Source of the DNA: an uncultured Streptomyces sp.
GTDB taxonomy: Bacteria > Actinomycetota > Actinomycetes > Streptomycetales > Streptomycetaceae
Length of the DNA stretch: 64,000 bases
Direction of reading: 5' to 3'
Assembly: GCF_947488945.1 (NCBI RefSeq)
Contig: NZ_CANLBS010000015.1
Location: 124,001-188,000 of the forward strand
Both the position numbers and the translations under genes were made by a program. The notes under the pieces were generated by a model that did not search any database, was not told the origin of the DNA, and was given only the letters and a program-made list of their open reading frames with translations. Shown in pieces: positions 1-9,360 of the stretch. The stretch's first letter is position 1. Each line of letters opens with the position of its first letter.

Positions 1-1608
1 GAAGTTGATGTTCCTGGTGACGATGTAGGTGACCTCGTCGCCGACCACGTCCCGGCGCAGGGCGTCCGCGATCCGGCACAGCTCGTCCAGCGCGGGCCCG
101 TCCGCGTGCAGCAGGGTGAGCGCCTGGTCGTCGGTGAGCCGGGTGGGGTCGTCGGCGGCCTGGCTCAGCGCCTCGCGCACGTCGCCGTCGATGCGGGACG
201 GGACCATGCCGGGGGCCGCCGCCTCGCGGAGCGCCTCCCAGTCCCCGTACACCTCGTCGAAGTCGTCCCGGCAGTCGCCCGTGCGGCCCTCGGTGTCGAT
301 GGTGACGTGCAGGTCGGTGCGTCCGCTCGCGCCGAACTCCTCGTCGGGCTCCTGCCAGGGCAGGCCGACCGGGACCGCGCCCTCCTTGGCGAGACCCGTC
401 TCCGGGTCGGCGAGGGCCCGGACGTGCGGAAGGACCCGCGGGTCGATCCACGGCTCGCCGCGCTTGATGAACTCCGGGTAGATGGTGAGGCGTTCGCGCA
501 GCTCGAAGCCGGACTCCGCGGTCTTCGCGGCCAGTTCCTCGATGTGCGGCCAGGGGCGCTCGGGGTTCACATGGTCGGGGGTGAGCGGCGAGACGCCGCC
601 CCAGTCGTCGATGCCGGCGCCGATGAGCAGCGCGTACTCGGAGTCGACCAGGTTCGGCGGGGCCTGGATGCGGGCGGACGGGCCGAGGATGTGCCGGGCC
701 ACCGCGACGGCCGCGGCCAGTTCCTCCAGCTCCGCGTCCGGCATCCCGCGCATCGCGGTGTCCGGCTTGGCGCGGAAGTTCTGCACGATGACTTCCTGCA
801 GGCCGTGGTAGGCGCGGGCGGTCTTGCGCAGCTCGAACAGGGAGTCGGCGCGCTCCTCGTAGTCCTCGCCGATGCCGATCAGGATGCCGGTGGTGAAGGG
901 GACGTTGGAACGGCCCGCGTCCTCCAGCACCCGCAGCCGGACGGCCGGTTCCTTGTCGGGGGAGCCGTGGTGCGGGCCGCCCTTCTCCGACCAGAGGCGG
1001 GTGGCTGTGGTCTCCAGCATCATGCCCATGGACGGGGCGACCGGCTTGAGGCGCTGGAGGTCGGTCCAGCTCAGCACGCCCGGATTGAGGTGCGGCAGCA
1101 GGCCGGTCTCCTCCAGGACCCGGATCGCCATGGCCCGGACGTACGCGAGGGTGTCGTCGTACCCCTCGGCCTCCAGCCACTCGCGCGCCTCGGGCCAGCG
1201 GTCCTCGGGGCGGTCGCCCAGCGTGAACAGCGCTTCCTTGCAGCCCATCGCCGCGCCGTCGCGGGCGATCTTCAGCACCTCGTCGGGCGAGAGGAACATC
1301 CCGTGGCCCTCGCGGCGCAGCTTGCCGGGGACGGTGACGAAGGTGCAGTAGTGGCACGTGTCCCGGCAGAGCCGGGTGAGCGGGACGAAGACCTTGCGGG
1401 AGTACGTGATCACGCCCGGCCGGCCCGCCGCCTCCAGGCCGGCGTCGCGCACCCGGGCCGCCGAAGCGGCGAGGTCCGTCAGATCGTCGCCGCGCGCCCG
1501 GAGGAGGACCGCGGCCTCCGTCACGTCGAGGGCGACACCGTCCCGGGCCCGCCGCAGGGCGCGCCGCATGGCATTGGTGGTAGGGCGTCCGCTCTGAGCA
1601 TCGGTCAT
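1..1608 (-). CDS. fbiC: FO synthase (CofG/CofH fusion), partial at 3' end
   Basis: Bifunctional radical-SAM enzyme making 7,8-didemethyl-8-hydroxy-5-deazariboflavin (FO), the chromophore of coenzyme F420, from tyrosine and a ribityl-diaminouracil. The visible 536 residues start at an ATG (1606-1608) and carry the CofG-type radical-SAM cluster motif C81-xxx-C85-xx-C88 (CRDTCHYC). The CofG domain fills roughly residues 60-400, then a linker leads into the start of the CofH half. FbiC proteins are about 860 residues, so about 40 percent, including the second Cys motif, lies outside the window. Coding texture is normal. The LLM-class oxidoreductase at 6638-7483 is a plausible user of F420. Identification is secure. 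Confidence 0.95.
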   Translation of the reverse strand, partial: MTDAQSGRPTTNAMRRALRRARDGVALDVTEAAVLLRARGDDLTDLAASAARVRDAGLEAAGRPGVITYSRKVFVPLTRLCRDTCHYCTFVTVPGKLRREGHGMFLSPDEVLKIARDGAAMGCKEALFTLGDRPEDRWPEAREWLEAEGYDDTLAYVRAMAIRVLEETGLLPHLNPGVLSWTDLQRLKPVAPSMGMMLETTATRLWSEKGGPHHGSPDKEPAVRLRVLEDAGRSNVPFTTGILIGIGEDYEERADSLFELRKTARAYHGLQEVIVQNFRAKPDTAMRGMPDAELEELAAAVAVARHILGPSARIQAPPNLVDSEYALLIGAGIDDWGGVSPLTPDHVNPERPWPHIEELAAKTAESGFELRERLTIYPEFIKRGEPWIDPRVLPHVRALADPETGLAKEGAVPVGLPWQEPDEEFGASGRTDLHVTIDTEGRTGDCRDDFDEVYGDWEALREAAAPGMVPSRIDGDVREALSQAADDPTRLTDDQALTLLHADGPALDELCRIADALRRDVVGDEVTYIVTRNINF

Positions 1609-1743
1609 GTTCCGAGCATACGAGCGCCCTCGGACGGCCGGTCCGGAGGCAGGGAAGGTGAGGGGGAGATCTGTGACACCCCCGGTGACCGGCGGCGAAT
1701 GAGAGCCGCCGCGTCGTGCCCGCCCCGTAGGGTCGGGACGGTG

Positions 1744-2433
1744 ATGGAAACGATCGTGTTCGACATCGGCGAGACCCTGCTGCGCGACGACCGTTACTGG
1801 ACGTCGTGGGCCGGCTGGCTCGGCGTCCCCCCGCACACCGTGAGCGCCCTGGTGGGCGCGGCGGTCGTGCAGGGCGGGGACGACGGGGACGCGTTGCGTC
1901 TGCTGCGCCCGGAGATGGAAGTCGCCGAAGCGGTCCGCGCGAGGGAGAGCGCCGGGCGCGGCGAGCACGTCGGCGAACGCGACCTCTATCCCGACGTGCG
2001 GCCCGCGCTGGCCGAACTGCGCGCGCTGGGAGTGCGGGTGATCGTGGCGGGCAACCGCACCGCGCGGGCGGGCGAGCAGTTGCGGGCGCTGGACCTGCCG
2101 GCCGACCTGGTGGCGACCTCGCAGGAGTGGGGCGTCGCCAAGCCCGATCCCGCGTTCTTCGCCCGGGTCCTGGAGGCGTCCGGCGCCGACCCCCAGGACA
2201 CTCTCTACGTGGGCGACCACCCGGCGGACGACCTGTTCCCCGCGAAGGCGGCGGGACTGCGCACCGCCCATCTGCGGCGCGGCCCCTACGGCTACTGGTG
2301 GGCCGACCACCCGGACGTGGTGGAGAACGCCGACTGGCGGATCGACGCGTTGACGGACCTGGCCGCGCTGACCGGCCGGACCAGGACCACCGACGTGCCC
2401 CCGCCGGGCCGGGCGCTGCGCGCGGTGCGCTGA
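1744..2433 (+). CDS. HAD-family hydrolase
   Basis: Protein of 229 residues of the haloacid-dehalogenase superfamily, probably a cytoplasmic phosphatase of unknown substrate. Motif I is D7-I-G-E-T, with Gly in place of the usual second acidic residue; motif II is degenerate (VIVAGN near 100); motif III is K133-P-D; motif IV is GDHPADD at about 157-163. The missing second Asp of motif I is seen in some sugar-phosphatase-type HADs, so activity is likely but not certain. The start is the ATG at 1744, one codon after an in-frame GTG. A TAGGGT -10-like box lies about 10 bases upstream, suggesting a leaderless or nearly leaderless mRNA. It is divergent from fbiC, so the 135-bp gap probably holds both promoters. 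Confidence 0.82.
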   Translation: METIVFDIGETLLRDDRYWTSWAGWLGVPPHTVSALVGAAVVQGGDDGDALRLLRPEMEVAEAVRARESAGRGEHVGERDLYPDVRPALAELRALGVRVIVAGNRTARAGEQLRALDLPADLVATSQEWGVAKPDPAFFARVLEASGADPQDTLYVGDHPADDLFPAKAAGLRTAHLRRGPYGYWWADHPDVVENADWRIDALTDLAALTGRTRTTDVPPPGRALRAVR

Positions 2434-2500
2434 GAGCCGTGCGCTGAGAGCCGTGCGCTGATAGCCGTGCGCTGATAGCCGTGCGCCGAGGGGGATGCGC
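2431..2500. repeat. 14-bp tandem repeat starting at the HAD stop codon
   Basis: Unit TGAGAGCCGTGCGC occurs at 2431 and 2445, TGATAGCCGTGCGC at 2459 and 2473, and a degenerate fifth copy lies at 2487-2500. The first unit begins with the stop codon of the HAD gene, so each of the first four units carries a TGA. The last codons of the gene resemble the repeat too, which suggests expansion from the gene end. Confidence 0.85.
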
Positions 2501-2562
2501 CGAGGGCGTGCCGGGGCCCGCTGTGGCGCCCGCCCCGCCTCACCGGGCGCCCGCCCCGCCCC

Positions 2563-3987
2563 TCACCCCTCCCTCCGCCGCGAGAAGGCCGCGCACGCCA
2601 CCGCGACCAGGGCGCACGCGGCGGAGACCAGCCAGACCGCCGTGTAGCCGCCGTCGCCGGGCTCGTCGGCGCCGGCGGAGGTGAACGCGCCGAGCAGGGA
2701 GGCGAAGACGCCGCCCGCGACGGCTCCGCCGAGCGTCTTCACGTTGTTGTAGAGGGCCGCCGAGATACCGGTGCGGGTCGGGTCGGACGCCTCCACGATC
2801 ACCGTGGGCATCGCGCCCAGCGCCAGCCCGATGCCGAGGCCGAGGAAGGTGGATCCGGCCGCCATCTGCCACAACGCGCCGTGCGCGAGGGCGAACTGGA
2901 GGAAGGTGAGCGCCACCAGGCCGAAGGCGGTCATCAGGGTCGCCCGGTAGCCGATCCGCCGCGCCACCGCCGCCGTGGCCAGCGAGCCGACGACGCTGCC
3001 TACGGCGCCGGGCAGCGAGGCGAGGGAGATGGCCAGGGCGCTGAGACCGAAGCCGTAGCCGGTGGCCTCCGGGTCGGCCGCGTAGAAGGTGGCGTTGGGC
3101 GTCTGGCTGCCGAAGTAGAAGACGCCGAACAGGAACGCCGCCAGGTAGAAGGGCGCGGTGGTGCGCGCCGCCAGCGCCCGTACGTCCACCAGGGGTTCGG
3201 CGCTCCGCAGCTCGACCACCGTCCAGCAGGCGAGCAGCGCGAGGCCGAGCAGCAGCGGGCCGAGCACCCGCGCCGAGCCCCACGAGCCGTCCGCGGCGCC
3301 GGACACCCCGCCCAGCAGGGCGATCATGGCGGTGCTCAGCAGCGCCACCCCCGCCCAGTCGACCCGCCCGGCGGCCCTGCTGCGTGATTCCGGTACCGCC
3401 ACGAAGGAGATCGGGACGCACACCGCCGCGAGCAGCGCGGGCACCAGCAGCGTCAGCCGCAGGGAGCCGGAGGCGGAGTCGACCAGCCCCATGACGAGGC
3501 CGCCCGCCAGTGCCCCGACGGTCAGCGCGCCGACGAGCCGGGCGATGGCCCGGCGGGCGTCGGCCACCGGCAGCCGGTCGCGCACCAGGGCGATCTCCAG
3601 TGGCAGCAGCGCGGCGATCGGCCCCTGGAGGACCCGACCGGCGAGCAGCACCCCGTAGTCCGGCGCGAGGGCGACGACCAGGGTGCCGGCGGCGATCATC
3701 GCGAGGGCGATCCGCAGCAGCCTGCGGTGGCCGTAGAGGTCGCCGAGCCGGCCGAACAGCGGGACGCAGACGGCGGCGGCCAGCAACTGCACGGAGACGA
3801 CCCAGTTCAGCGCGGCGGAGCCGATGCCCAGGTGGTCGGCGAGGTCCGGCAGCAGCGGGGCCAGCCCGACCTGGAGGAAGCCGCTGGTCACCTCGAAGAA
3901 GACAAGCAGTCCGACGACGGCGGTGACGGACGCGGCAGGCGTCTTCGGCCCGGCGGTGTCCGGCGGCGGGGTGGCGGTGGCGGTCAC
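2563..3987 (-). CDS. MFS transporter
   Basis: Integral membrane protein of 474 residues of the major facilitator superfamily (drug:H+ antiporter-like). Alternating hydrophobic segments fill residues 20-470. The cytoplasmic loop motif between TM2 and TM3 reads GRLGDLYGHRRLL near 100-112, the classic MFS motif A. The length suggests 12 to 14 segments. It starts at GTG 3987, and its AGGAG ribosome site overlaps the stop codon of the upstream amidohydrolase gene (ends 3992), so the two are translationally coupled. Substrate unknown; by context it may move a substrate or product of the M20 amidohydrolase, for example an acylated amino acid or peptide. That is inference. Confidence 0.85.
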   Translation of the reverse strand: MTATATPPPDTAGPKTPAASVTAVVGLLVFFEVTSGFLQVGLAPLLPDLADHLGIGSAALNWVVSVQLLAAAVCVPLFGRLGDLYGHRRLLRIALAMIAAGTLVVALAPDYGVLLAGRVLQGPIAALLPLEIALVRDRLPVADARRAIARLVGALTVGALAGGLVMGLVDSASGSLRLTLLVPALLAAVCVPISFVAVPESRSRAAGRVDWAGVALLSTAMIALLGGVSGAADGSWGSARVLGPLLLGLALLACWTVVELRSAEPLVDVRALAARTTAPFYLAAFLFGVFYFGSQTPNATFYAADPEATGYGFGLSALAISLASLPGAVGSVVGSLATAAVARRIGYRATLMTAFGLVALTFLQFALAHGALWQMAAGSTFLGLGIGLALGAMPTVIVEASDPTRTGISAALYNNVKTLGGAVAGGVFASLLGAFTSAGADEPGDGGYTAVWLVSAACALVAVACAAFSRRREG

Positions 3988-3991
3988 GGGA

Positions 3992-5245
3992 TCACTCCTG
4001 ACGGGCGGGCGCGGGGACGGTCCGGAGGTCCGGGACGGCGTCCGGGGCGGTGAGCGGGGCGCCGAGGCGGCGCAGCGCGAGCCCGGCGAGCAGGGCGGCG
4101 GCGTGCGGCAGGGCTCCGTCGTCGTAGACCGCCCGGGCCGAGTGGTTCATCGGGGCGGTGGCCGGGTCCGTGCCGGGCGGGCAGGCGCCGAGGCCCACGA
4201 ACGCGCCGGGCACCTCCGCCAGGACGAAGGAGAAGTCCTCGGCCCCGGCCATGGGGTGCGGGGCCTCGAAGGCGTGGTCCCCGCCGAGCACGGCGCGGGC
4301 GGTCTCCAGCGCGAACGCGGCCTCCCCCGCGTGGTTGACGGTGGCCGGGTACTGCTCGACGTAGTCGATCTCGGCGGTGACGCCGTGCGCCCGCGCCACC
4401 CCGTGCACGGTCCGTTCGAAGGCCGAGCGGACGGTGGCCCGCGCGGTGGCGGAGAAGGTGCGCACGGTCGCGTCGAACCGGGCGGTCTCCGCGATGACGT
4501 TGGCGGCGGTGCCCGCCTCGATCCTGCCGACGGTGATCACGGCCGGGTCGAAGACGTCGATCTCACGGGTCACCGCCGTCTGGAGGGCGGTGACCGCCGC
4601 GCACAGCGCGGGGACCGGGTCGGTGGCGGAGTGCGGGGAGGAACCGTGGCCGCCCCGGCCGCGCACCGTGACGTGCACGGCGTCGGAGGCGGCGAGCATC
4701 GGGCCGGGGCGGGTGGCGGCGTAGCCGGTGGGCGCGCCGGTGGACACGACGTGCAGGGCGTACGCGGCGACCACCCGCTCCCCGGCGGCGTGCAGCACCC
4801 CCTCGTCGATCATGATCCGGGCGCCGCCCATGCCCTCCTCCCCCGGCTGGAACATGAAGACCACGTCCCCCGCCAGTTCCCCGCGCCGCGCCGCGAGCAG
4901 CCGCGCGGCCCCGACCAGCCCGGTGACGTGCAGGTCGTGGCCGCAGGCGTGCATCCGGCCGTCGAGCACGGAGGCGTAGGGCAGGCCGGTGTCCTCCGTG
5001 ACGGGCAGGGCGTCCATGTCGGCGCGCAGCAGCACGGCGGGTCCGGGGCGGCCGCCGCGCAGGACGGCGGTGACGGAGGTCAGCGCGCGGCCCCGCCGGA
5101 TCTCCAGGCCGAGGCCGTCCAGCGCGTCGAGGATCCGGGCCTGGGTCAGCGGCAGGTCCAGTCCGAGTTCGGGTTCCCGGTGCAGGGCGTGCCGCAGGGC
5201 GGTGAGCGAGGGGGCGAGTGCGTGGGCATCGTGGAGCAGAGACAT
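3992..5245 (-). CDS. M20-family amidohydrolase
   Basis: Metal-dependent amidohydrolase of 417 residues in the M20 peptidase/aminoacylase/IAA-amino-acid-hydrolase family, expected to cleave N-acyl amino acids or similar amides in the cytoplasm. Visible are ALHREPELG (21-29), the metal-binding Cys-Gly-His-Asp at 101-104, PGEE at 134-137 and the late MAGAEDF motif. The Cys ligand variant is typical of the aminoacylase/hippurate hydrolase branch. ATG 5245 was chosen because an upstream extension would run into the divergent regulator. It is first gene of a two-gene operon with the MFS transporter and faces a double-AsnC regulator only 59 bp away, which probably controls it. Confidence 0.88.
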   Translation of the reverse strand: MSLLHDAHALAPSLTALRHALHREPELGLDLPLTQARILDALDGLGLEIRRGRALTSVTAVLRGGRPGPAVLLRADMDALPVTEDTGLPYASVLDGRMHACGHDLHVTGLVGAARLLAARRGELAGDVVFMFQPGEEGMGGARIMIDEGVLHAAGERVVAAYALHVVSTGAPTGYAATRPGPMLAASDAVHVTVRGRGGHGSSPHSATDPVPALCAAVTALQTAVTREIDVFDPAVITVGRIEAGTAANVIAETARFDATVRTFSATARATVRSAFERTVHGVARAHGVTAEIDYVEQYPATVNHAGEAAFALETARAVLGGDHAFEAPHPMAGAEDFSFVLAEVPGAFVGLGACPPGTDPATAPMNHSARAVYDDGALPHAAALLAGLALRRLGAPLTAPDAVPDLRTVPAPARQE

Positions 5246-5304
5246 GGGCGTATCGTGCGGAGCGAACCCCTCCGCGCCGGAACATCCGCAGGAAAGCGCC
5301 TCCG

Positions 5305-6459
5305 ATGCCACCCTCGACGCACGAATCCACCGGGTGGTCCGAGCCGCCGGACCCGGCCGGTCCCGGCGCCCTGCTGCGCGCCGCGCACCCGCCGCTGCTG
5401 GACGAGCAGGACTACCTCCTGATCACCGCCCTGCAGACCTCGCCGCGCGCCGAGTGGGCCCAGATCGGCAAGGCGCTCGGGGTGGACGCCTCCACGGCGG
5501 CCCGCCGCTGGAACCGGCTCACCGAGGCCGGTCACGCCTGGCTGAGCTGCTACACGGTGGCCGTGGGACCGGCGGTGCCGATCATCGCCTTCATCGAGGT
5601 GGACTGCGCGGCGGGTTCGCTGCACGCGGTGGCGGCGGAGATCGCGGACGATCCCCACCTCATCACCATCGAGCACATGAGCGGCTCCCGGGACCTGATC
5701 CTGAACGCGGCCTTCCCCGACCAGGCGGCACTGACCCGGTACGTCGGCTTCCGCCTCGGCCGACTGCCCGGCGTGTCCGCGACCCGGACGCAGCTCGCCA
5801 CCGCCGTGCACACCGAGGGCAGCCGCTGGCGGCTGGACCGGCTGGGCCCCGACAGCAAGGACGTGCTGGCGGCGGACCGGCCCCCGGTGGCCACGCCCCG
5901 CCGGGGGCTGGCCGCCCCCGACGCGCTCGACACCCGGCTGTATCTGCTGCTCAGCGAGGACTTCCGACAGCCCGCCGCCCGGCTCGCGCAGCGGCTCGGC
6001 GTCAGCCCCACCACGGTCCGCCGACGGCTGGACCGCATGCACCGGCAGGACGCCCTGGTCTACCGCTGCGAGGTGGCGCGCTACCTCTCCGGCTGGCCGG
6101 TCTCCGTCACCCTCTGGGGCGCCGCACCGGCGGCCGAGACCTCCCGGATCGCCGCCCAGTTGATCCGGATGCGCGAGACCCGGCTCTGCGCCTCGCTCTC
6201 CGGGCCGCACAACCTGATGCTCACGGTGTGGCTGCGGTCCCCCGAGGACATCGCCGCCTTCGAGGCCCGGCTCACCACCCGATTCCCCGAACTCGTCGTC
6301 GCCGACCGGGCGGTGGCGCTCTGGCAGCTGAAGCTGGCGGGACATCTGCTCGATCCGCGCGGTCGCCACATCAGGGGCGTGCCGGTCACCTTCTGGGAGG
6401 ACGGCGACGCGGGACGGGCGGAGGACGCCCTGCTGGAACGGCTGCGCGCGGGCCGCTGA
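5305..6459 (+). CDS. Lrp/AsnC-family regulator with two AsnC units
   Basis: Protein of 384 residues, about twice the length of ordinary Lrp/AsnC proteins, with two winged-helix units. The first is near 30-75 (DEQDYLLITALQTSPRAEWA, then a recognition helix around STAARRWNRL); the second is near 210-255 (RLAQRLGVSPTTVRRRLDRM). Each is followed by a ligand-binding/oligomerisation-type region. Such proteins usually sense amino acids or related small molecules. ATG 5305 has GGAAAG a few bases upstream. It is divergent from the amidohydrolase-MFS operon and is probably its local regulator, perhaps sensing the amino acid released by the hydrolase. Target and ligand are inferred from position only. 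Confidence 0.85.
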   Translation: MPPSTHESTGWSEPPDPAGPGALLRAAHPPLLDEQDYLLITALQTSPRAEWAQIGKALGVDASTAARRWNRLTEAGHAWLSCYTVAVGPAVPIIAFIEVDCAAGSLHAVAAEIADDPHLITIEHMSGSRDLILNAAFPDQAALTRYVGFRLGRLPGVSATRTQLATAVHTEGSRWRLDRLGPDSKDVLAADRPPVATPRRGLAAPDALDTRLYLLLSEDFRQPAARLAQRLGVSPTTVRRRLDRMHRQDALVYRCEVARYLSGWPVSVTLWGAAPAAETSRIAAQLIRMRETRLCASLSGPHNLMLTVWLRSPEDIAAFEARLTTRFPELVVADRAVALWQLKLAGHLLDPRGRHIRGVPVTFWEDGDAGRAEDALLERLRAGR

Positions 6460-6637
6460 CCCATCCGCCGGCCCAGAAGCGGCACGCCCGGTCGGCCGCG
6501 GAGGCACGTTCCTCACCGGCGGTCTGCCGGCCCTCACGGCGCTCACCGTCCTGGCGGGCGCGGAGCCGGCCCTGCCGCCGACGGGCCGGCGCGGGCCCGC
6601 CGCACCGGCCCGCGGCGCGGCGGGCGACTGACGCCGC

Positions 6638-7483
6638 TCAGAGGAACGCGGCGAACGCGTCCAGCGCGCGCAGCACCTCCGTCTCACCGGCCGGCGGGAG
6701 CTGGAGCACCACTTCCTCGACGCCGAGGTCCGCGAAGTGCCGGAACTTGCCCGCGTCGGGACGTACCGCGTACGGGACCACCTGGAGGTGGCCCGGGTCC
6801 CGGCCGGCCTCCGCCCAGGCGGCGCGCAGCGTCGGGACGGCCTCGGTCAGGCCCCGGCCGCCGATCGGGAGCCAGCCGTCGGCGTCCCGCGCGATGTTCT
6901 CGAACAGCTTCGGGCCCGCCGCGCCGCCGATCAGGGTGCGCGGCCCGGTCAGCGGTCCGCGCGGCTTCTGCACCGGCTTGGGGTGCGCGAGGCTGGCCGG
7001 TACGGAGCCGAACTCGCCGGCGTACGCGGTGGGTTCCGGCGCCCACAGGGCGCGCATCAGCGCCAGTCGGTCGCGGCCGAGGTCGCGCCGCCGTCCCCAC
7101 GGCACCCCGTGGTCGGCGGCCTCCTCCTTGTTCCAGCCGTAGCCGATACCGAGGGTGAAGCGACCGCCGGAGAGGTGGTCGAGGGTGGCGATCTGCTTGG
7201 CCAGGTCGATCGGGTCGTGCTGGGCGATCAGCGTGATGCCGGTGCCCAGCGCCAGCCGTTCGGTCACCGCCGCGGCCTGGCCGAGGGCGACGAACGGGTC
7301 CAGGGTCCGGCCGTATTCGCGGGGCAGGTCGCCGCCCGGCGGGTAGGGCGACGCGCGGACCGCGGGAATGTGGGTGTGCTCGGGCAGGTAGAGCCCGGCG
7401 AAGCCGCGCTCCTCCAGGGCGCGGGCGAGCGGGACCGGGGCGATCGTCTCGTCGGTCAGGAAGATGGTGGTGGCGATCCGCAT
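6638..7483 (-). CDS. LLM-class F420-dependent oxidoreductase
   Basis: Luciferase-like monooxygenase-fold protein of 281 residues of the actinobacterial type that usually uses coenzyme F420 rather than FMN. The N-terminus runs from a beta strand into PVPLARALEERGFAGLYLPEHTHIP, then a LALGTGI core strand, and FTLGIGYGWNKEE near 123-136 in the cofactor region. The C-terminal part has the GAAGPKLFENIARDADGWLPIGG segment typical of the TIGR03619-like subfamily. It starts at ATG 7483 with GGAG about ten bases upstream. Substrate unknown. FbiC is encoded nearby, which fits F420 use without proving it. Confidence 0.85.
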   Translation of the reverse strand: MRIATTIFLTDETIAPVPLARALEERGFAGLYLPEHTHIPAVRASPYPPGGDLPREYGRTLDPFVALGQAAAVTERLALGTGITLIAQHDPIDLAKQIATLDHLSGGRFTLGIGYGWNKEEAADHGVPWGRRRDLGRDRLALMRALWAPEPTAYAGEFGSVPASLAHPKPVQKPRGPLTGPRTLIGGAAGPKLFENIARDADGWLPIGGRGLTEAVPTLRAAWAEAGRDPGHLQVVPYAVRPDAGKFRHFADLGVEEVVLQLPPAGETEVLRALDAFAAFL

Positions 7484-7707
7484 CGTCGGGAGACCTCCGT
7501 CGTCGTGGGTGACGGGTCCAACGTAGGGCGCGCACCTGGGAAAACGTAGAGCTGTGCGGTACCGGAACGCGCACCCGGCCGCCGCGGTCGCCCCGGCCGC
7601 TCACGCCCCGCTTCCCCGGTCTCACCGGGACGCCTCCCGCCGTTCACCGGCGCGGGCCAGAGTGCGGGAGGCCGATGACACCCCCCACGCCCCGGAGGCA
7701 CACCCTG

Positions 7708-9327
7708 ATGACCACGCCGCCCACGTCGCCCACGCCGCCCGCGTCCCCGGCGGACCCCGCCCCGTCGCCCGCCCCGCACGCCCCCGGCACCGCCGGGTCC
7801 CGCTCCGCCCTCGCCCGCCGCGGGCTGCTCGCCGGGGCCGCCGCGGCGGTCGTCACCCTGGCCCCGGTGGACTTCGCCGCCGCCGCGCCGCGTACGGACG
7901 CCGGCGCCGGGCCGGGCGCCGCGAGAGGCACCGCCGACCGGACGAGGACCGTGCGGGGCGTTCTGCCCCCCGGCTCCCCGGACTTCGTCTACCTGCCGGT
8001 CGAAGTGCCCCGCGGGGTACGGGAGCTGGCGGTGTCCTACACCTACACCAAGGCCACCGTGCCGGCCGGGACCCAGAACAACGCCCTGGACATCGGCCTC
8101 TTCGACGAGCGCGGCACCGCGCTCGGCGGGCGCGGTTTCCGGGGCTGGTCGGGCGGGGCCCGCAGCAGCTTCTTCGTCCGCGCCGACGAGGCGACCCCCG
8201 GCTACCTCGCGGGCCCCGTGCGGCCCGGCACCTGGCACGTCGCGCTGGGGCCGTACACCGTGGCGCCCGAGGGGCTGCCGTACGAGGTGACGATCACCCT
8301 GCGGTTCGGCGAGCCGGGCGCCACCCCCGCGCCGGTGTACCCGCCCGAGCGCGCGAAGGGGCGGGGCCGGGCCTGGTACCGGGGCGACTGCCACCTGCAC
8401 TCCGTGCACTCGGACGGCAGGCGCACTCCGGCGCAGATCGCCGCCGCCGCGCGGGCGGCCGGGCTCGACTTCATCAACAGCAGCGAGCACAACACCACCT
8501 CCGCGCACGGCGCCTGGGGCGGCCTGTGGGGCGACGACCTGCTCATCCTGACCGGCGAGGAGGTCACCACCCGCAACGGGCACGTGATCGCGCTGGGCAC
8601 CGACCCCGGCACCCTTGTGGACTGGCGCTACCGGGCCCGCGACAACCGGTTCGGCCACTTCGCCAAGGCGGTGCGCGGGGCGGGCGGCCTCGTCGTGCCC
8701 GCGCACCCGCACTCCACCTGCATCGGCTGCCACTGGAAGTTCGGCTTCGGCGACGCGGACGCCGTGGAGGTGTGGAACGGCCCGTACACGGCGGACGACG
8801 AGGTGGCGCTCGCCGAATGGGACAACGCGCTGGTCGCCTCCGTCCGCGACGGCCGCTCGTGGGTGCCCGCCATGGGCAGCAGCGACGCGCACCGCGACCC
8901 CGACGTGGTGGGCCTGCCGCAGACCGTGGTGCTCGCCGAGGACCTGACCCGGCGGGCGGTGACCGACGGCATCCGGGCCGGCCGGTCGTACGTGGCCGAG
9001 TCGTCCGCGATCACCGTGGAGTTCGCCGCGACCGGCGGACGCGGCCTGCGCGCGGGCATCGGCGAGCGGCTGCGGGTGGACGCGGACACCCCGGTGACCG
9101 TGCGGCTCGGCGTGACGGGTGCCCCCGGCCGCACCGCCCACTTCGTCACCGACCAGGGCACCCTCTTCAGCAGCGTGCTGCCGGACTCCGGCACGGCCTC
9201 GGTGGAGTGGACGACGACTCCGGCGTACGCCGCCTACGTGCGTGCCGAGGTGCGGCACCCGGCGACGGTGCCCGGTCTGCCGGGGGCCTTCGCGGCGCTC
9301 ACCAACCCGGTGTTCCTCGGCCGGTGA
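7708..9327 (+). CDS. Tat-exported CehA/McbA-family PHP metallohydrolase
   Basis: Predicted secreted hydrolase of 539 residues. The N-terminus carries a Tat-type signal (LARRGLLAGAAAA within the first 60 residues after a Pro-rich start). A beta-rich pre-domain follows, then a PHP-type metal domain from about residue 225: GDCHLHSVHSDG, later SSEHNTT, PAHPHS and GSSDAH, which supply the usual His/Asp ligands. Relatives include the CehA carbaryl hydrolase and McbA, but most are phosphoesterases of unknown substrate. ATG 7708 was chosen over the ATG at 7675 because GGAGG at 7694-7698 is correctly spaced. It ends in a strong terminator shared with the convergent permease. Confidence 0.83.
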   Translation: MTTPPTSPTPPASPADPAPSPAPHAPGTAGSRSALARRGLLAGAAAAVVTLAPVDFAAAAPRTDAGAGPGAARGTADRTRTVRGVLPPGSPDFVYLPVEVPRGVRELAVSYTYTKATVPAGTQNNALDIGLFDERGTALGGRGFRGWSGGARSSFFVRADEATPGYLAGPVRPGTWHVALGPYTVAPEGLPYEVTITLRFGEPGATPAPVYPPERAKGRGRAWYRGDCHLHSVHSDGRRTPAQIAAAARAAGLDFINSSEHNTTSAHGAWGGLWGDDLLILTGEEVTTRNGHVIALGTDPGTLVDWRYRARDNRFGHFAKAVRGAGGLVVPAHPHSTCIGCHWKFGFGDADAVEVWNGPYTADDEVALAEWDNALVASVRDGRSWVPAMGSSDAHRDPDVVGLPQTVVLAEDLTRRAVTDGIRAGRSYVAESSAITVEFAATGGRGLRAGIGERLRVDADTPVTVRLGVTGAPGRTAHFVTDQGTLFSSVLPDSGTASVEWTTTPAYAAYVRAEVRHPATVPGLPGAFAALTNPVFLGR

Positions 9328-9360
9328 GGCGGGGCCCCGGGCGGCCCGGGGAGACGGCGG

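Noticed and set aside
106..2433. 775-residue plus-strand open frame over fbiC and HAD
   Set aside because: Only the last 229 residues (HAD) are real; the rest is the antisense shadow of fbiC, whose radical-SAM motif is on the minus strand.
6460..6637. A short Ala/Pro-rich plus-strand reading after the AsnC-type gene
   Set aside because: No start codon with ribosome site, no recognisable domain and only 178 bp; treated as intergenic.
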